Assembly (NCBI RefSeq): GCF_023277745.1
Contig: NZ_CP086322.1
Coordinates: 7,192,001-7,256,000 of the forward strand
Reading direction: 5' to 3'
Length of the DNA: 64,000 bases
From: Streptomyces halobius
GTDB lineage: Bacteria > Actinomycetota > Actinomycetes > Streptomycetales > Streptomycetaceae
The notes under the pieces are model-generated. The model made no database searches. It saw only the letters and a program-made list of their open reading frames with translations, and had not been told where the DNA came from. This document shows positions 9,000 through 17,290 of the stretch, in pieces. The number at the start of each line of letters is the position of its first letter. The stretch's first letter is position 1. Both the position numbers and the translations under genes were made by a program.

Positions 9000-9743
9000 G
9001 TGACCGCACCGCTGACGCCACGCAACAACCAGCCGCCCGAAGAACCGCAGCGCCCCTTCGCCCCACCTGCCCACCCGTCGCCCGCCCACGCCTCGCACCG
9101 CCCGGCCGCGGACGGAGGCGGCACCGGCGGCTCCGCCCACGCCCCCGGCGAGGGGCACCCCCACGGCCACGGGTCCGGCGACGGCCCGGAGAACGCCCGC
9201 GAACTGCGGGAGAGCGTCGTGATCGCGCTCTTGGTGACGGTGAGCGGTGCGCTGCTCGGTGTGCTGTGGGCGTGGCTGGCGCCGCATGTGCCGCTGATCT
9301 CGGACAGCAAGAGCGTCTATCTCCAGAACACCGAGGGCGAAGAGGCGATCGGCGCGGACGCCGTGTTCCTGCTGCTGGCCATCGGCTTCGGTCTGCTCAG
9401 CACCGGCGTGGTGTTCCTCTTCCGCCGGCGTGGCGGGATTCCGCTGGTCGTGGCCCTGACGATCGGCGGTGTGCTCGGCGCGGTGCTGGCCTGGCAGCTG
9501 GGCATGACGCTGGGCCCCACGCAGGACGTGGTCGCACGCGCCAAGGAGGTCGGCCCCGGGGTGCCCTTCGACAGCCCGCTGCGGCTGCAGGCCATGGGCG
9601 TACTGCTGGCCTGGCCTATCACCTCGATGGCGACGCAGCTGCTGCTGACCCTGCTGTTCGCGCCGCACGACCCGGAGCCGGCGGGACCGGTGGTGCCGGA
9701 CTGGTCCGGCTACCACCAGCAGAATCCGCCGAAGCCGGAGTGA
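9000..9743 (+). CDS. DUF2567 family membrane protein
   Basis: A 247-residue protein with a Pro/His/Gly-rich N-terminal region of about 60 residues, then four predicted membrane segments (VVIALLVTVSGALLGVLWAW, VFLLLAIGFGLLSTGVVF, PLVVALTIGGVLGAVLAW, and one near MGVLLAWPITSMATQL). This is the DUF2567 arrangement; function unknown. GTG 9000 fits a leaderless start (CACGAT at 8988-8993, 6-nt spacer). The alternative is ATG 8928, which overlaps the permease stop and would add 24 non-hydrophobic residues. It is convergent with the tiny gene at 9756. Confidence 0.75.
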   Translation: MTAPLTPRNNQPPEEPQRPFAPPAHPSPAHASHRPAADGGGTGGSAHAPGEGHPHGHGSGDGPENARELRESVVIALLVTVSGALLGVLWAWLAPHVPLISDSKSVYLQNTEGEEAIGADAVFLLLAIGFGLLSTGVVFLFRRRGGIPLVVALTIGGVLGAVLAWQLGMTLGPTQDVVARAKEVGPGVPFDSPLRLQAMGVLLAWPITSMATQLLLTLLFAPHDPEPAGPVVPDWSGYHQQNPPKPE

Positions 9744-9755
9744 GCCGGACGGGTC

Positions 9756-9830
9756 TCAGGCCGGCCGCCTTCCGTGGTTGGCCCGGCCCTTCCTGACGCG
9801 CCACTTCCGCTTGCGGGTCCGCTTCGACAT
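9756..9830 (-). CDS. Candidate ribosomal protein bL37 (24 aa)
   Basis: A 24-residue, extremely basic peptide starting MSKRTRKRKW and ending RANHGRRPA. Half of its residues are Arg or Lys. ATG 9830 is preceded by GGAGGAGG. The length, the basic start and the ANHG(K/R)RP ending match bL37, the 24-aa large-subunit protein first noticed in mycobacterial ribosome structures. The frame is open for another 54 codons upstream, but that part is unrelated to any protein and lacks a ribosome site. It would bind rRNA in the 50S subunit. Automated annotators often miss it because of its size. The match is from memory of the mycobacterial sequence. Confidence 0.7.
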   Translation of the reverse strand: MSKRTRKRKWRVRKGRANHGRRPA

Positions 9831-10012
9831 CGCGTGCCTCCTCCCGGCGTGGCCCCTCCGCGGGGCGCCTCCTCGGGTCGTAGCCGAGGAGGCGTGCGCC
9901 GTAAAGGTCCCGCGCCGGGACGCGGCGGCCGTCCGGTGCCCGCGGCGGCCGTTCTCGGCCACCGCGCACCGGCCGCCGCCTCGTACGCGCACCGCCTCGT
10001 CCGTGCGCCCCG

Positions 10013-10549
10013 TCAGCCGCGGGCGATCGGCGCGAACCGGGCGCCGGTGAGCGCGGCCAGATCGGCGGGGGACAGCTCGACCTCCAGGCCGCGCCGGCCC
10101 GCCGAGACACAGACCGTCGGCCGGCCCTCGGCCGACGCGTCCAGCACCGTGCGCAGCCGCTTGCGCTGCCCCAGCGGCGAGATCCCGCCCACGACATAGC
10201 CGGTGCTGCGCTCGGCCGCCGTCGCATCGGCCATGGTGGCGCGCTTGCCGCCCACCGCGGCCGCCAGCGCCTTGAGATCGAGGGAGCCGGACACCGGCAC
10301 CACCGCGACCGTCAGGGTGCCGTCCACCTCCGCGAGCAGCGTCTTGAACACCTGTTCGGGCGACACCCCGAGGGCCTCGGCGGCCTCCTCCCCGTACGAG
10401 GCGGCGGCCGGGTCATGGGCGTAGGAGTGCGTCGTGAAGGGGACGCCTGCCTCGGTGAGGGCGACCGTCGCGGGCGTACCGCCGGCGTTCCCGGACTTCT
10501 TCGACGACTTCTTCGCCACCGTCTTCTTGGCCACCGTCTTCCTCGCCAA
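10013..10549 (-). CDS. ybaK: YbaK/EbsC-type aminoacyl-tRNA deacylase
   Basis: A 178-residue Cys-tRNA(Pro)/aminoacyl-tRNA deacylase-like protein, which clears mischarged tRNA in trans. Family signatures visible are FKTLLAEVDG, VVPVSGSLDLKALA, GYVVGGISPLGQRKRL and SAGRRGLEVELSP. The first ~20 residues are a Lys/Ser-rich tail with a repeated TVAKK unit that is not part of the fold. The start is uncertain: TTG 10549 (GAGG 10 nt upstream) or GTG 10534 (GAGGA 6 nt upstream). The gap to the LON-domain gene is 17 nt, so they are probably co-transcribed. Confidence 0.88.
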   Translation of the reverse strand: MARKTVAKKTVAKKSSKKSGNAGGTPATVALTEAGVPFTTHSYAHDPAAASYGEEAAEALGVSPEQVFKTLLAEVDGTLTVAVVPVSGSLDLKALAAAVGGKRATMADATAAERSTGYVVGGISPLGQRKRLRTVLDASAEGRPTVCVSAGRRGLEVELSPADLAALTGARFAPIARG

Positions 10550-10566
10550 CGTCTTCGTGCCTCGCG

Positions 10567-11313
10567 TCAGTTGGGGCTGGTCGGCTGCCGGGTGAGGTCC
10601 ACCGCCGGCAGCGACGGGAGCTTATCGAGCAGCGCCGACTCATGGCGAAGGAGTTTCAGCTCCTGGCGGAGCCGGGTCGCGGTGTCCGGCGCCTCCAGCA
10701 GCCGCTGCTTGGCGGGCACGTCCAGCACCGCGGCGGCGGCGACGAGATACGACAGCACCGACGGATCGGCCGGCAGGTCCTGGCCGCTGGACAGGGTCCG
10801 CTCATGCGCCCAGGCCAGCCGCTTCTGATAGGTGCGGAAGGTCCGTACGACGCCCGAGGCCAGCGCGCCGGCGCCCTCGCCCCGGCTCTCCTCCAGTTCC
10901 TCCAGCTCACCGGTCAGATACGGTCCCGAGGCGTCCACCGACAGCAGCCGGAAGCGGGTGGTGCCGGTGGCCAGCACCTCGTAGCCGGTGTCGTCGGCGG
11001 CCGACTTCGGCCGGATGGTCGCCGCGTCCGCGATACAGCCCACCCCGTGGAACGCCTGGACCGGATCGTCCCCGAAGCCCGCCGCGGGACCCTCGGCCGT
11101 CGGCAGCGTGGCGTCCGGCATGCCCAGGGCGGTGGGGGCGACCTCCCGGCCGTCCCGGATCGCGACCACGGCGAAGCGGCGGTCGTCCTCGGGCCGGGAG
11201 AGCAGATCGCGCATCATCGCCCGGTACCGCGCCTCGAAGACGTTCAGCGGGAGCACGAGCCCCGGGAACAGTACCGAGTTCAACGGGAAGAGCGGGAGGC
11301 GCACGGAAGTCAC
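10567..11313 (-). CDS. LON-substrate-binding-domain protein
   Basis: A 248-residue protein made only of the Lon N-terminal (PUA-like) domain. The hallmark opening is LPLFPLNSVLFPGLVLPLNV, then FEARYRAMMRDLL and the later VGCIADAATI and GTTRFRLL strands; a helical C-terminus follows. There is no AAA+ or protease domain, so it is not Lon itself. Stand-alone LON-domain proteins are common in actinobacteria and presumably bind unfolded or specific substrates. GTG 11313 lies 8 nt after a minus-strand TAGGCT (11322-11327), consistent with a leaderless transcript that also carries ybaK. Confidence 0.88.
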   Translation of the reverse strand: MTSVRLPLFPLNSVLFPGLVLPLNVFEARYRAMMRDLLSRPEDDRRFAVVAIRDGREVAPTALGMPDATLPTAEGPAAGFGDDPVQAFHGVGCIADAATIRPKSAADDTGYEVLATGTTRFRLLSVDASGPYLTGELEELEESRGEGAGALASGVVRTFRTYQKRLAWAHERTLSSGQDLPADPSVLSYLVAAAAVLDVPAKQRLLEAPDTATRLRQELKLLRHESALLDKLPSLPAVDLTRQPTSPN

Positions 11314-11386
11314 AACCGGTAAGCCTATTGCCTGCGGCCCCGTGGTCCGTCACCCAGACCCGTCCCTCCTGCCGGGGCCCTTCCCG

Positions 11387-12988
11387 CTACTGCCGCCGCA
11401 GCAGCCGTGACGCCCCCGTCGCGACCGTCGTGGCGAGCACCCAGCCCGCCAGGATCAGCACCGCCGCCACCCACTGCGCGCCGCCGGACGGTTTCCAGGC
11501 GCCGCCCTGGTAGAGATCGATCACCGGCAGCAGCAGGTCCAGGGCGTACAGATACGGGTTCCAGGGCGGCGACTCGCCCGGCTTCAGCGGAGGCGGCGGA
11601 TGCTCGGCGAAGTAGACCGTGCCTATCGCCCACAGGATCGCCATCCACACCGCGGCCCGCCCCGGCCGGTAGCCGTACGCCACCGTCCAGTCCTGCAGGA
11701 ACCCCCAGGACTTCGCCGCCAGCGGCAGCGTCTCCCGGCGGCGCCGCTGCTTGGCCAGCAGCACCTCCCGCGCGTCGGCGTCCTCACCGCTGGTGCGCAG
11801 CGCGGTGGCCAGCATCTCGTACGGCTCCGGCGCGTACTCCGGGGTCGCCGCGGCCACCCACTGCAGTCGCAGCGCGAGCGGGAAGTGGCCGCGCGGTATC
11901 AGCGTCTCGTAGGCGAAGCCGGCCATCCACAGCCCGCCGAGCCCCGGCCAGCTCGCCGACTTGTCGACCAGATTGACGACCCGGGCGCCGGAGAGGATCA
12001 CCCGGCCGCGCTGCGGACGCTCGCCGAGAAACCGCAGCTCGGGCGTGTGGATACGGCGCAGCGACAGCTCCTGGTCGGACTCCATGATGAACCGGGCGTG
12101 CTCGAAGTCGACCGCGTCACCGAACCGCCCGTCGTCGAGCCGCATCCCGCCCTCGCACTCGAAGCGCTGCATACGGGTGCCGCGGGAGGGGGTGTGCGCG
12201 ATGCCGTACGGGGGAGTCGCGGCGCTGGAGAACGGGGAGTTCGCCAGGCCCGCGGCGGTCAGATACAGCGTGCGCTCGACGGTCAGCTGCGGGGCGTTCA
12301 GCGCCCGGCGGCCGAACGGGTTGCTCAGCCGGCTGCCGCGCAGGCTCAGCGACACACCGATGGTGGCGCCGCGCAGCGACAGCTCGCCGTAGGACTCCAT
12401 CATCTCGGCCTGCAGGTCCTGTGCGACGGTCAGCCCGTCCGCCATGATCGACCGGCCCTGCCGGTCCTTGTGCACCACGGCCTGGCTGAGCAGCAGATCC
12501 GTGCCGATCTGCGCGTCCGTGAGCCGGACGCCGGAGCTCACCGCACAGCGCGGCAGATGCAGATCGCCCTCGGTGTGCAGCCGGGCCGCCTCCAGCCGGG
12601 GGATCGCGCAGTTGATCATCCGCAGCGTGGTGAACCGGCTCTCCGGCAGCAGCACCTCGGCCTCGAAACGGCAGTCCCGCAGTTCCACGAATGGCTCGAT
12701 TGTGCCGCCCGCGACATCCAGCTTGTCCGTGATGTACGCGCCGGTGAGCTTGAGCGCGGAGACCCGGCCCGGCTGGGCGGGCGGCCCGTCCAGCAGCAGC
12801 AGCGACACCACCCGCCCGCGCACCCGGCGCTCCGGTCCCCACAGATGCTGTCCGTGCGGATCGTCCCTGGCCGGATCGCCGATGTGCAGATCGCAGGTGC
12901 TGCCGTTCCGGAACGCCTGCCACATGCTCCATTCCGCCGATGTCAGCTGCAGGCCGGTGGGCGCGTCGCCGTCCCCGGGCTCGGTCAC
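11387..12988 (-). CDS. Membrane protein with pentapeptide-like N-terminal domain
   Basis: A 533-residue protein from GTG 12988 (GGAGGGGG 7 nt upstream). About 380 N-terminal residues show the periodic short strands of a pentapeptide-repeat/beta-helix domain (for example VELRDCRFEAEVLLPES, GELSLRGATIGVSLSLRG). A cytoplasmic-looking helical stretch with KQRRRRETL and then three hydrophobic segments follow, the last before SRLLRRQ. Streptomyces proteins of this build are often named membrane-associated oxidoreductase, but I see no cofactor motif to support that. The frame stays open upstream through the 22-bp repeat array to 13282; the repeat-encoded part is not believed to be translated. It is divergent from hisD. 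Confidence 0.7.
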   Translation of the reverse strand: MTEPGDGDAPTGLQLTSAEWSMWQAFRNGSTCDLHIGDPARDDPHGQHLWGPERRVRGRVVSLLLLDGPPAQPGRVSALKLTGAYITDKLDVAGGTIEPFVELRDCRFEAEVLLPESRFTTLRMINCAIPRLEAARLHTEGDLHLPRCAVSSGVRLTDAQIGTDLLLSQAVVHKDRQGRSIMADGLTVAQDLQAEMMESYGELSLRGATIGVSLSLRGSRLSNPFGRRALNAPQLTVERTLYLTAAGLANSPFSSAATPPYGIAHTPSRGTRMQRFECEGGMRLDDGRFGDAVDFEHARFIMESDQELSLRRIHTPELRFLGERPQRGRVILSGARVVNLVDKSASWPGLGGLWMAGFAYETLIPRGHFPLALRLQWVAAATPEYAPEPYEMLATALRTSGEDADAREVLLAKQRRRRETLPLAAKSWGFLQDWTVAYGYRPGRAAVWMAILWAIGTVYFAEHPPPPLKPGESPPWNPYLYALDLLLPVIDLYQGGAWKPSGGAQWVAAVLILAGWVLATTVATGASRLLRRQ

Positions 12989-13021
12989 TGTGGGATCCCC
13001 CTCCCCTTGGTCATGTTGGTC

Positions 13022-13202
13022 ATGCGGTGCGGCGCGGTCCGTCGTGCGGTGCGGCGCGGTCCGTCGTGCGGTGCGGCGCGGTCCGTCGTGCGGTGCGGCG
13101 CGGTCCGTCGTGCGGTGCGGCGCGGTCCGTCGTGCGGTGCGGCGCGGTCCGTCGTGCGGTGCGGCGCGGTCCGTCGTGCGGTGCGGTGCGGCGCGGTCCG
13201 TC
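13022..13202. repeat. 22-bp tandem repeat array, 8 copies
   Basis: Seven near-identical 22-bp units starting at 13022, 13044, 13066, 13088, 13110, 13132 and 13154, then an eighth unit (13176-13202) with a 5-bp GCGGT duplication. The unit reads GTGCGGTGCGG then CGCGGTCCGTC. It lies between the starts of the divergent membrane protein and hisD. Twenty-two bp is about two helical turns and is not a multiple of three, so all three frames stay open and give Arg/His/Pro-rich repeats. The near identity suggests recent expansion by slippage; the copy number probably varies between strains. Confidence 0.95.
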
Positions 13203-13353
13203 GTGCCGTGCCCACACCCGCCCCGTAGCCGTCCCCGTACGCCTTGTGGAACCCCCTGCCCGCCGGGTGACTGCTTGAACACGAGTGGTCAGGGCCAACT
13301 CCGGTCAACTTCGGGCGGCCGGTCCGGCATGCGTCCAGGTGGCGCATCGCTGT

Positions 13354-13370
13354 GTATCACTGAGTGATAC
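13354..13370. promoter_or_regulatory. 17-bp perfect palindrome upstream of hisD (candidate operator)
   Basis: GTATCACT-G-AGTGATAC is a perfect inverted repeat with a 1-bp centre, AT-richer than its surroundings. It ends 28 bp before the putative hisD -10 (GACACT, 13399-13404), so it covers or abuts the -35 position. The arrangement suits a dimeric repressor site controlling the his operon. I cannot name the regulator. Confidence 0.6.
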
Positions 13371-13410
13371 GCGCGGACGGGCGTGAGATCGGGTCTGAGA
13401 CACTGGGGGC

Positions 13411-14736
13411 GTGATCTCCCGAATCGACCTGCGCGGTGACGTCCTCCCCGAGGGCGGCGCCCTGCGCGATCTGCTGCCCCGTGCCGAGTTCGACGTGGAA
13501 GCCGCCCTGGAGACGGTGCGGCCGATCTGCGAGGACGTACGCCATCGCGGCACCGCGGCGCTGATCGATTACGCGCGGCGGTTCGACGGCGTCGGGATCG
13601 AGCGGGTACGGGTCCCCGCCGACGCGCTGGCCGGAGCCCTCGACGGGCTGGACCCGGCCGTACGGGCCGCCTTGGAGGAGTCCATCCGGCGCGCCCGGAT
13701 CGTGCACCGCGAGCAGCGCCGTACGGACACCACCACCAAGGTCGTCCCCGGCGGCACGGTCACCGAGCGCTGGGTCCCCGTCGAGCGTGTCGGTCTCTAC
13801 GTCCCGGGCGGCCGCTCGGTCTACCCGTCGTCCGTCGTGATGAACGTCGTCCCGGCACAGGAGGCGGGCGTGGCCTCCCTGGCCGTGACCTCGCCGCCGC
13901 AAGCCGACTTCGGCGGTCTGCCGCACCCGACCATCCTCGCCACCTGCGCCCTGCTCGGCGTGGACGAGGTCCACGCCGCCGGCGGCGCCCAGGCCATCGC
14001 GATGTTCGCGTACGGCACCGACGAGTGCCGGCCCGCCAACCTCGTCACCGGCCCCGGCAACATCTATGTCGCCGCCGCCAAGCGGCTGCTCAAGGGCCGG
14101 ATCGGCATCGACTCCGAGGCCGGGCCCACCGAGATCGCGATCCTCGCGGACGACACCGCCGACCCGGCGCACCTCGCCGCCGACCTGATCAGCCAGGCCG
14201 AGCACGACCCGATGGCCGCCGCCGTCCTGGTCACCGACTCCGTCGAACTGGCCGAGAAGACCGAGAAGGAGCTGGAGCCGCAGATCGCGGCCACCAAGCA
14301 CATCGAGGACCGGATCGTCCCGGCCCTGTCCGGCGAGCAGTCCGCGATCGTCCTCGTCGACGGGATCGACGAGGGCCTCACCGTCGTGGACGCCTACGGC
14401 GCCGAGCACCTGGAGATCCAGACAGCCGACGCCTCCGCCGTCGCCGCCAGGGTCCGCAACGCCGGCGCGGTCTTCGTCGGCCCGTACGCGCCGGTCTCGC
14501 TCGGCGACTACTGCGCGGGTTCCAACCACGTCCTGCCCACCGGCGGCTGCGCCTGCCACTCCTCCGGCCTGTCCGTCCAGTCCTTCCTGCGCGGCATCCA
14601 CGTCGTGGACTACACCCGCGACGCACTGGCCGAGGTCGCCCACCATGTGGTGACCCTCGCCGAGGCCGAGGACCTCCCGGCGCACGGCGCGGCGATCAAG
14701 GCAAGGTTCGACTGGAAGGTTCCGGGCGGCAAGTGA
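13411..14736 (+). CDS. hisD: Histidinol dehydrogenase
   Basis: Oxidises L-histidinol to L-histidine in two NAD-dependent steps (last steps of His synthesis, cytoplasmic, Zn). 441 aa, normal length. Signatures include [46 protein letters not shown], the Zn/catalytic region [10 protein letters not shown], and AEHLEIQT before the C-terminal [13 protein letters not shown] 13411 has no ribosome site; GACACT at 13399-13404 with a 6-nt spacer suggests a leaderless start. First gene of the his operon; its TGA overlaps the hisC GTG. Confidence 0.98.
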   Translation: MISRIDLRGDVLPEGGALRDLLPRAEFDVEAALETVRPICEDVRHRGTAALIDYARRFDGVGIERVRVPADALAGALDGLDPAVRAALEESIRRARIVHREQRRTDTTTKVVPGGTVTERWVPVERVGLYVPGGRSVYPSSVVMNVVPAQEAGVASLAVTSPPQADFGGLPHPTILATCALLGVDEVHAAGGAQAIAMFAYGTDECRPANLVTGPGNIYVAAAKRLLKGRIGIDSEAGPTEIAILADDTADPAHLAADLISQAEHDPMAAAVLVTDSVELAEKTEKELEPQIAATKHIEDRIVPALSGEQSAIVLVDGIDEGLTVVDAYGAEHLEIQTADASAVAARVRNAGAVFVGPYAPVSLGDYCAGSNHVLPTGGCACHSSGLSVQSFLRGIHVVDYTRDALAEVAHHVVTLAEAEDLPAHGAAIKARFDWKVPGGK

Positions 14737-15866
14737 CCCGTATCGACGATCTCCCCATCCGGGACGAGCTGCGCGGCAAGTCCCCGTACGGTGCCCCTCA
14801 GCTCGACGTACCCGTACGTCTGAACACCAACGAGAACCCCTACCCGCTGCCCGAGCCGCTGGTCCGGCGGATCGCCGAGCGGGTGACCGACGCCGCCCGG
14901 CAGCTCAACCGCTACCCCGACCGGGACGCCGTCGAGCTGCGCACAGGGCTGGCCCGCTACCTCACCCGCACCGGCGGCCACGAGGTCACCAAGGACCAGG
15001 TCTGGGCCGCCAACGGCTCCAACGAGGTCATCCAGCAGCTGCTGCAGACCTTCGGCGGCCCCGGCCGCACCGCGATCGGCTTCGAGCCGTCGTACTCCAT
15101 GCACGGCCTGATCTCGCGCGGCACCGGCACCGGCTGGATCTCCGGACCGCGCGACGACGACTTCACCATCGACGTCGAGGCGGCGGTGGCGGCCATCGCC
15201 GAGCACCGGCCCGACGTGGTCTTCATCTGCTCGCCGAACAACCCCACCGGCACCGCCGTCGAGGCCGCGACGGTCCTGGCCCTGTACGAGGCGGCGCAGG
15301 CGGCCAAGGCCGACAGCGCCGGAGCCCTGGTGGTGATCGACGAGGCGTACGGCGAGTTCAGCCACCGTCCCTCGCTGCTCCCGCTGATCGAGGGCCGGCC
15401 GAATCTGGTCGTCTCCCGGACCATGTCCAAGGCGTTCGGCGCGGCCGGGCTCCGCCTCGGCTATCTCGCCGCCGACCCCGCCGTGGTGGACGCCGTCCAG
15501 CTCGTCCGGCTCCCGTACCACCTCTCGTCCGTCACCCAGGCCACCGCGCTCGCCGCCCTGGAGCACACCGACACGCTGCTGAAGTACGTCGAGCAGCTCA
15601 AGACCGAGCGCGACCGGCTGGTGGACGAACTGCGGGCGATCGGCTGCGAGGTCACCGCGTCCGACGCCAACTTCGTGCAGTTCGGCCGGTTCGACGATGC
15701 GCACACCACCTGGCAGGCGATCCTCGACCACGGCGTGCTGGTCCGTGACAACGGCGTACCGGGCTGGCTGCGGGTCACCGCGGGCACGCCGGAGGAGAAC
15801 GATGCGTTCCTCGACGCGATGCGCGCGGTGCTGAAAGAACGCAGTCCTAAGGAGAACAAGCGATGA
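14733..15866 (+). CDS. hisC: Histidinol-phosphate aminotransferase
   Basis: A PLP enzyme (fold type I) that transaminates imidazole-acetol phosphate with glutamate. It has 377 aa from GTG 14733, which overlaps the hisD stop (GTGA). It shows [13 protein letters not shown], the [13 protein letters not shown] phosphate-binding stretch, [11 protein letters not shown], the VIDEAYGEF Asp region, and SRTMSKAFG with the PLP lysine at 233; GLRLGY carries the PLP-phosphate Arg. Translationally coupled on both sides. Confidence 0.98.
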   Translation: MTRIDDLPIRDELRGKSPYGAPQLDVPVRLNTNENPYPLPEPLVRRIAERVTDAARQLNRYPDRDAVELRTGLARYLTRTGGHEVTKDQVWAANGSNEVIQQLLQTFGGPGRTAIGFEPSYSMHGLISRGTGTGWISGPRDDDFTIDVEAAVAAIAEHRPDVVFICSPNNPTGTAVEAATVLALYEAAQAAKADSAGALVVIDEAYGEFSHRPSLLPLIEGRPNLVVSRTMSKAFGAAGLRLGYLAADPAVVDAVQLVRLPYHLSSVTQATALAALEHTDTLLKYVEQLKTERDRLVDELRAIGCEVTASDANFVQFGRFDDAHTTWQAILDHGVLVRDNGVPGWLRVTAGTPEENDAFLDAMRAVLKERSPKENKR

Positions 15867-16468
15867 CCCGGGCACTGCCCCGTGTGGGACGCGTGGAGCG
15901 CACCACCAAGGAAACGACGGTGCTGGTCGAGATCGACCTCGACGGCACCGGCCAGGTCGATGTATCGACCGGCGTCGGCTTCTACGACCACATGCTCGAC
16001 CAGCTCGGCCGGCACGGCCTCTTCGACCTCAAGGTCAAGACGGACGGCGATCTGCACATCGACACCCACCACACCATCGAGGACACCGCGCTCGCGCTGG
16101 GTGCCGCCTTCAAGCAGGCCCTCGGCGACAAGGTCGGCATCTACCGCTTCGGCAACTGCACCGTCCCGCTGGACGAGTCGCTCGCCCAGGTCACCGTCGA
16201 CCTCTCCGGCCGCCCGTACCTGGTGCACACCGAGCCGGAGAACATGGCGCCGATGATCGGCACGTACGACACCACCATGACCCGGCACATCCTGGAGTCG
16301 TTCGTCGCCCAGGCCCGGATCGCGCTGCACGTCCACGTCCCGTACGGCCGCAATGCCCACCACATCGTGGAGTGCCAGTTCAAGGCGCTGGCCAGGGCGC
16401 TGCGTTACGCCAGCGAGCGGGACCCGCGGGCGGCAGGAATTCTCCCGTCCACCAAGGGAGCGCTGTGA
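15863..16468 (+). CDS. hisB: Imidazoleglycerol-phosphate dehydratase
   Basis: Dehydrates imidazole glycerol phosphate to imidazole acetol phosphate. It is monofunctional (201 aa), with no fused histidinol-phosphatase. The diagnostic Mn-binding repeats are [48 protein letters not shown]. The start ATG 15863 follows AAGGAG and overlaps the hisC stop (ATGA). The C-terminus ends in [10 protein letters not shown], a typical family end. It overlaps the next small gene by GTGA. Confidence 0.98.
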   Translation: MTRALPRVGRVERTTKETTVLVEIDLDGTGQVDVSTGVGFYDHMLDQLGRHGLFDLKVKTDGDLHIDTHHTIEDTALALGAAFKQALGDKVGIYRFGNCTVPLDESLAQVTVDLSGRPYLVHTEPENMAPMIGTYDTTMTRHILESFVAQARIALHVHVPYGRNAHHIVECQFKALARALRYASERDPRAAGILPSTKGAL

Positions 16469-16629
16469 ACGGCCTCTCCACCGTCTTCATCGTCCTCGGC
16501 CTCTTCCTCCTCGGCGGCGTCTACTCGTTGTGGAAGCAGCAGCTGCCCAAGAGCGTCATCACGCTGGTCGCCATCGGCTCCGCGATGTGCCTGGCCGCCG
16601 GCGTACTGCGGCTGGAGGTGTGGAGTTGA
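16465..16629 (+). CDS. Small two-helix membrane protein in the his operon
   Basis: A 54-residue protein from GTG 16465, overlapping the hisB stop (GTGA). Two hydrophobic helices, [17 protein letters not shown] and [20 protein letters not shown], are linked by KQQLPKS. AGGGAG (16454-16459) provides a ribosome site 5 nt before the GTG. Its stop overlaps the hisH TTG start, so it is translated in line with the His enzymes. No known motif; function unknown. The tight coupling argues it is a real gene. Confidence 0.75.
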   Translation: MNGLSTVFIVLGLFLLGGVYSLWKQQLPKSVITLVAIGSAMCLAAGVLRLEVWS

Positions 16630-17270
16630 CCGCCGCCAGGAAGAAAGTCGTCGTCTTCGACTACGGCTTCGGCAACATCCGCTCCGCCGAGCGGGCCCTC
16701 GCCCATGTCGGCGCGGAGGTGGAGATCACCCGGGACTACGACCGGGCGATGAACGCCGACGGTCTGCTGGTCCCCGGTGTCGGCGCCTTCGCCGCCTGTA
16801 TGCGTGGCCTCAAGAACGCGCGCGGCGACTGGGTCGTCGGCCGTCGGCTGGCCGGCGGCCGCCCCGTCATGGGCATCTGCGTCGGTATGCAGATCCTCTT
16901 CGCCCGGGGTATCGAGCACGGCGTGGAGACCGAGGGCCTGGACGAGTGGCCCGGCACGGTCGGCCCGCTGAAGGCCGACGTCGTCCCGCACATGGGCTGG
17001 AACACCGTCGAGGCCCCCGAGGGCTCCCGGCTCTTCGCGGGCCAGGACGCCGACGCCCGCTACTACTTCGTGCACTCCTACGCCGTGCACGCGTGGGAGC
17101 TGGAGACCACCAACCCGCATATCGCCGCACCCCGGGTCACCTGGGCGCGGCACGGCGAGCCGTTCGTGGCCGCGGTGGAGAACGGGCCGCTGTGGGCCAC
17201 CCAGTTCCACCCCGAGAAGTCCGGCGACGCCGGCGCCCAGCTCCTGACCAACTGGATCAAGACCCTGTGA
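16626..17270 (+). CDS. hisH: Imidazole glycerol phosphate synthase, glutaminase subunit
   Basis: A class-I glutamine amidotransferase that supplies ammonia to HisF. It has 214 aa from TTG 16626, chosen because GGAGG (16614-16618) is 7 nt upstream and the TTG overlaps the previous stop; no ATG/GTG is available before the conserved [14 protein letters not shown]. The nucleophile Cys85 lies in [10 protein letters not shown], and the His/Glu pair in [12 protein letters not shown]. The complex partner hisF is 1.2 kb downstream. Confidence 0.97.
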   Translation: MTAARKKVVVFDYGFGNIRSAERALAHVGAEVEITRDYDRAMNADGLLVPGVGAFAACMRGLKNARGDWVVGRRLAGGRPVMGICVGMQILFARGIEHGVETEGLDEWPGTVGPLKADVVPHMGWNTVEAPEGSRLFAGQDADARYYFVHSYAVHAWELETTNPHIAAPRVTWARHGEPFVAAVENGPLWATQFHPEKSGDAGAQLLTNWIKTL

Positions 17271-17290
17271 GTCCCGAAGTGAGTCGCGAC

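Noticed and set aside
9831..9992. Longer form (78 aa) of the tiny gene at 9756
   Set aside because: The added residues are Arg/Gly/Ala noise and the AGGAGG site is directly before the 24-codon ORF.
10567..11313. Lon protease
   Set aside because: Only the N-terminal substrate-binding domain is present; no AAA+ or protease domain follows.
13022..13202. CRISPR array
   Set aside because: The units are directly adjacent with no spacers and no cas genes are present.
12989..13282. N-terminal extension of the 11387 protein through the 22-bp repeats
   Set aside because: All three frames of the array are open because the unit lacks stops; GTG 12988 has a strong ribosome site and conserved-looking sequence begins only there.
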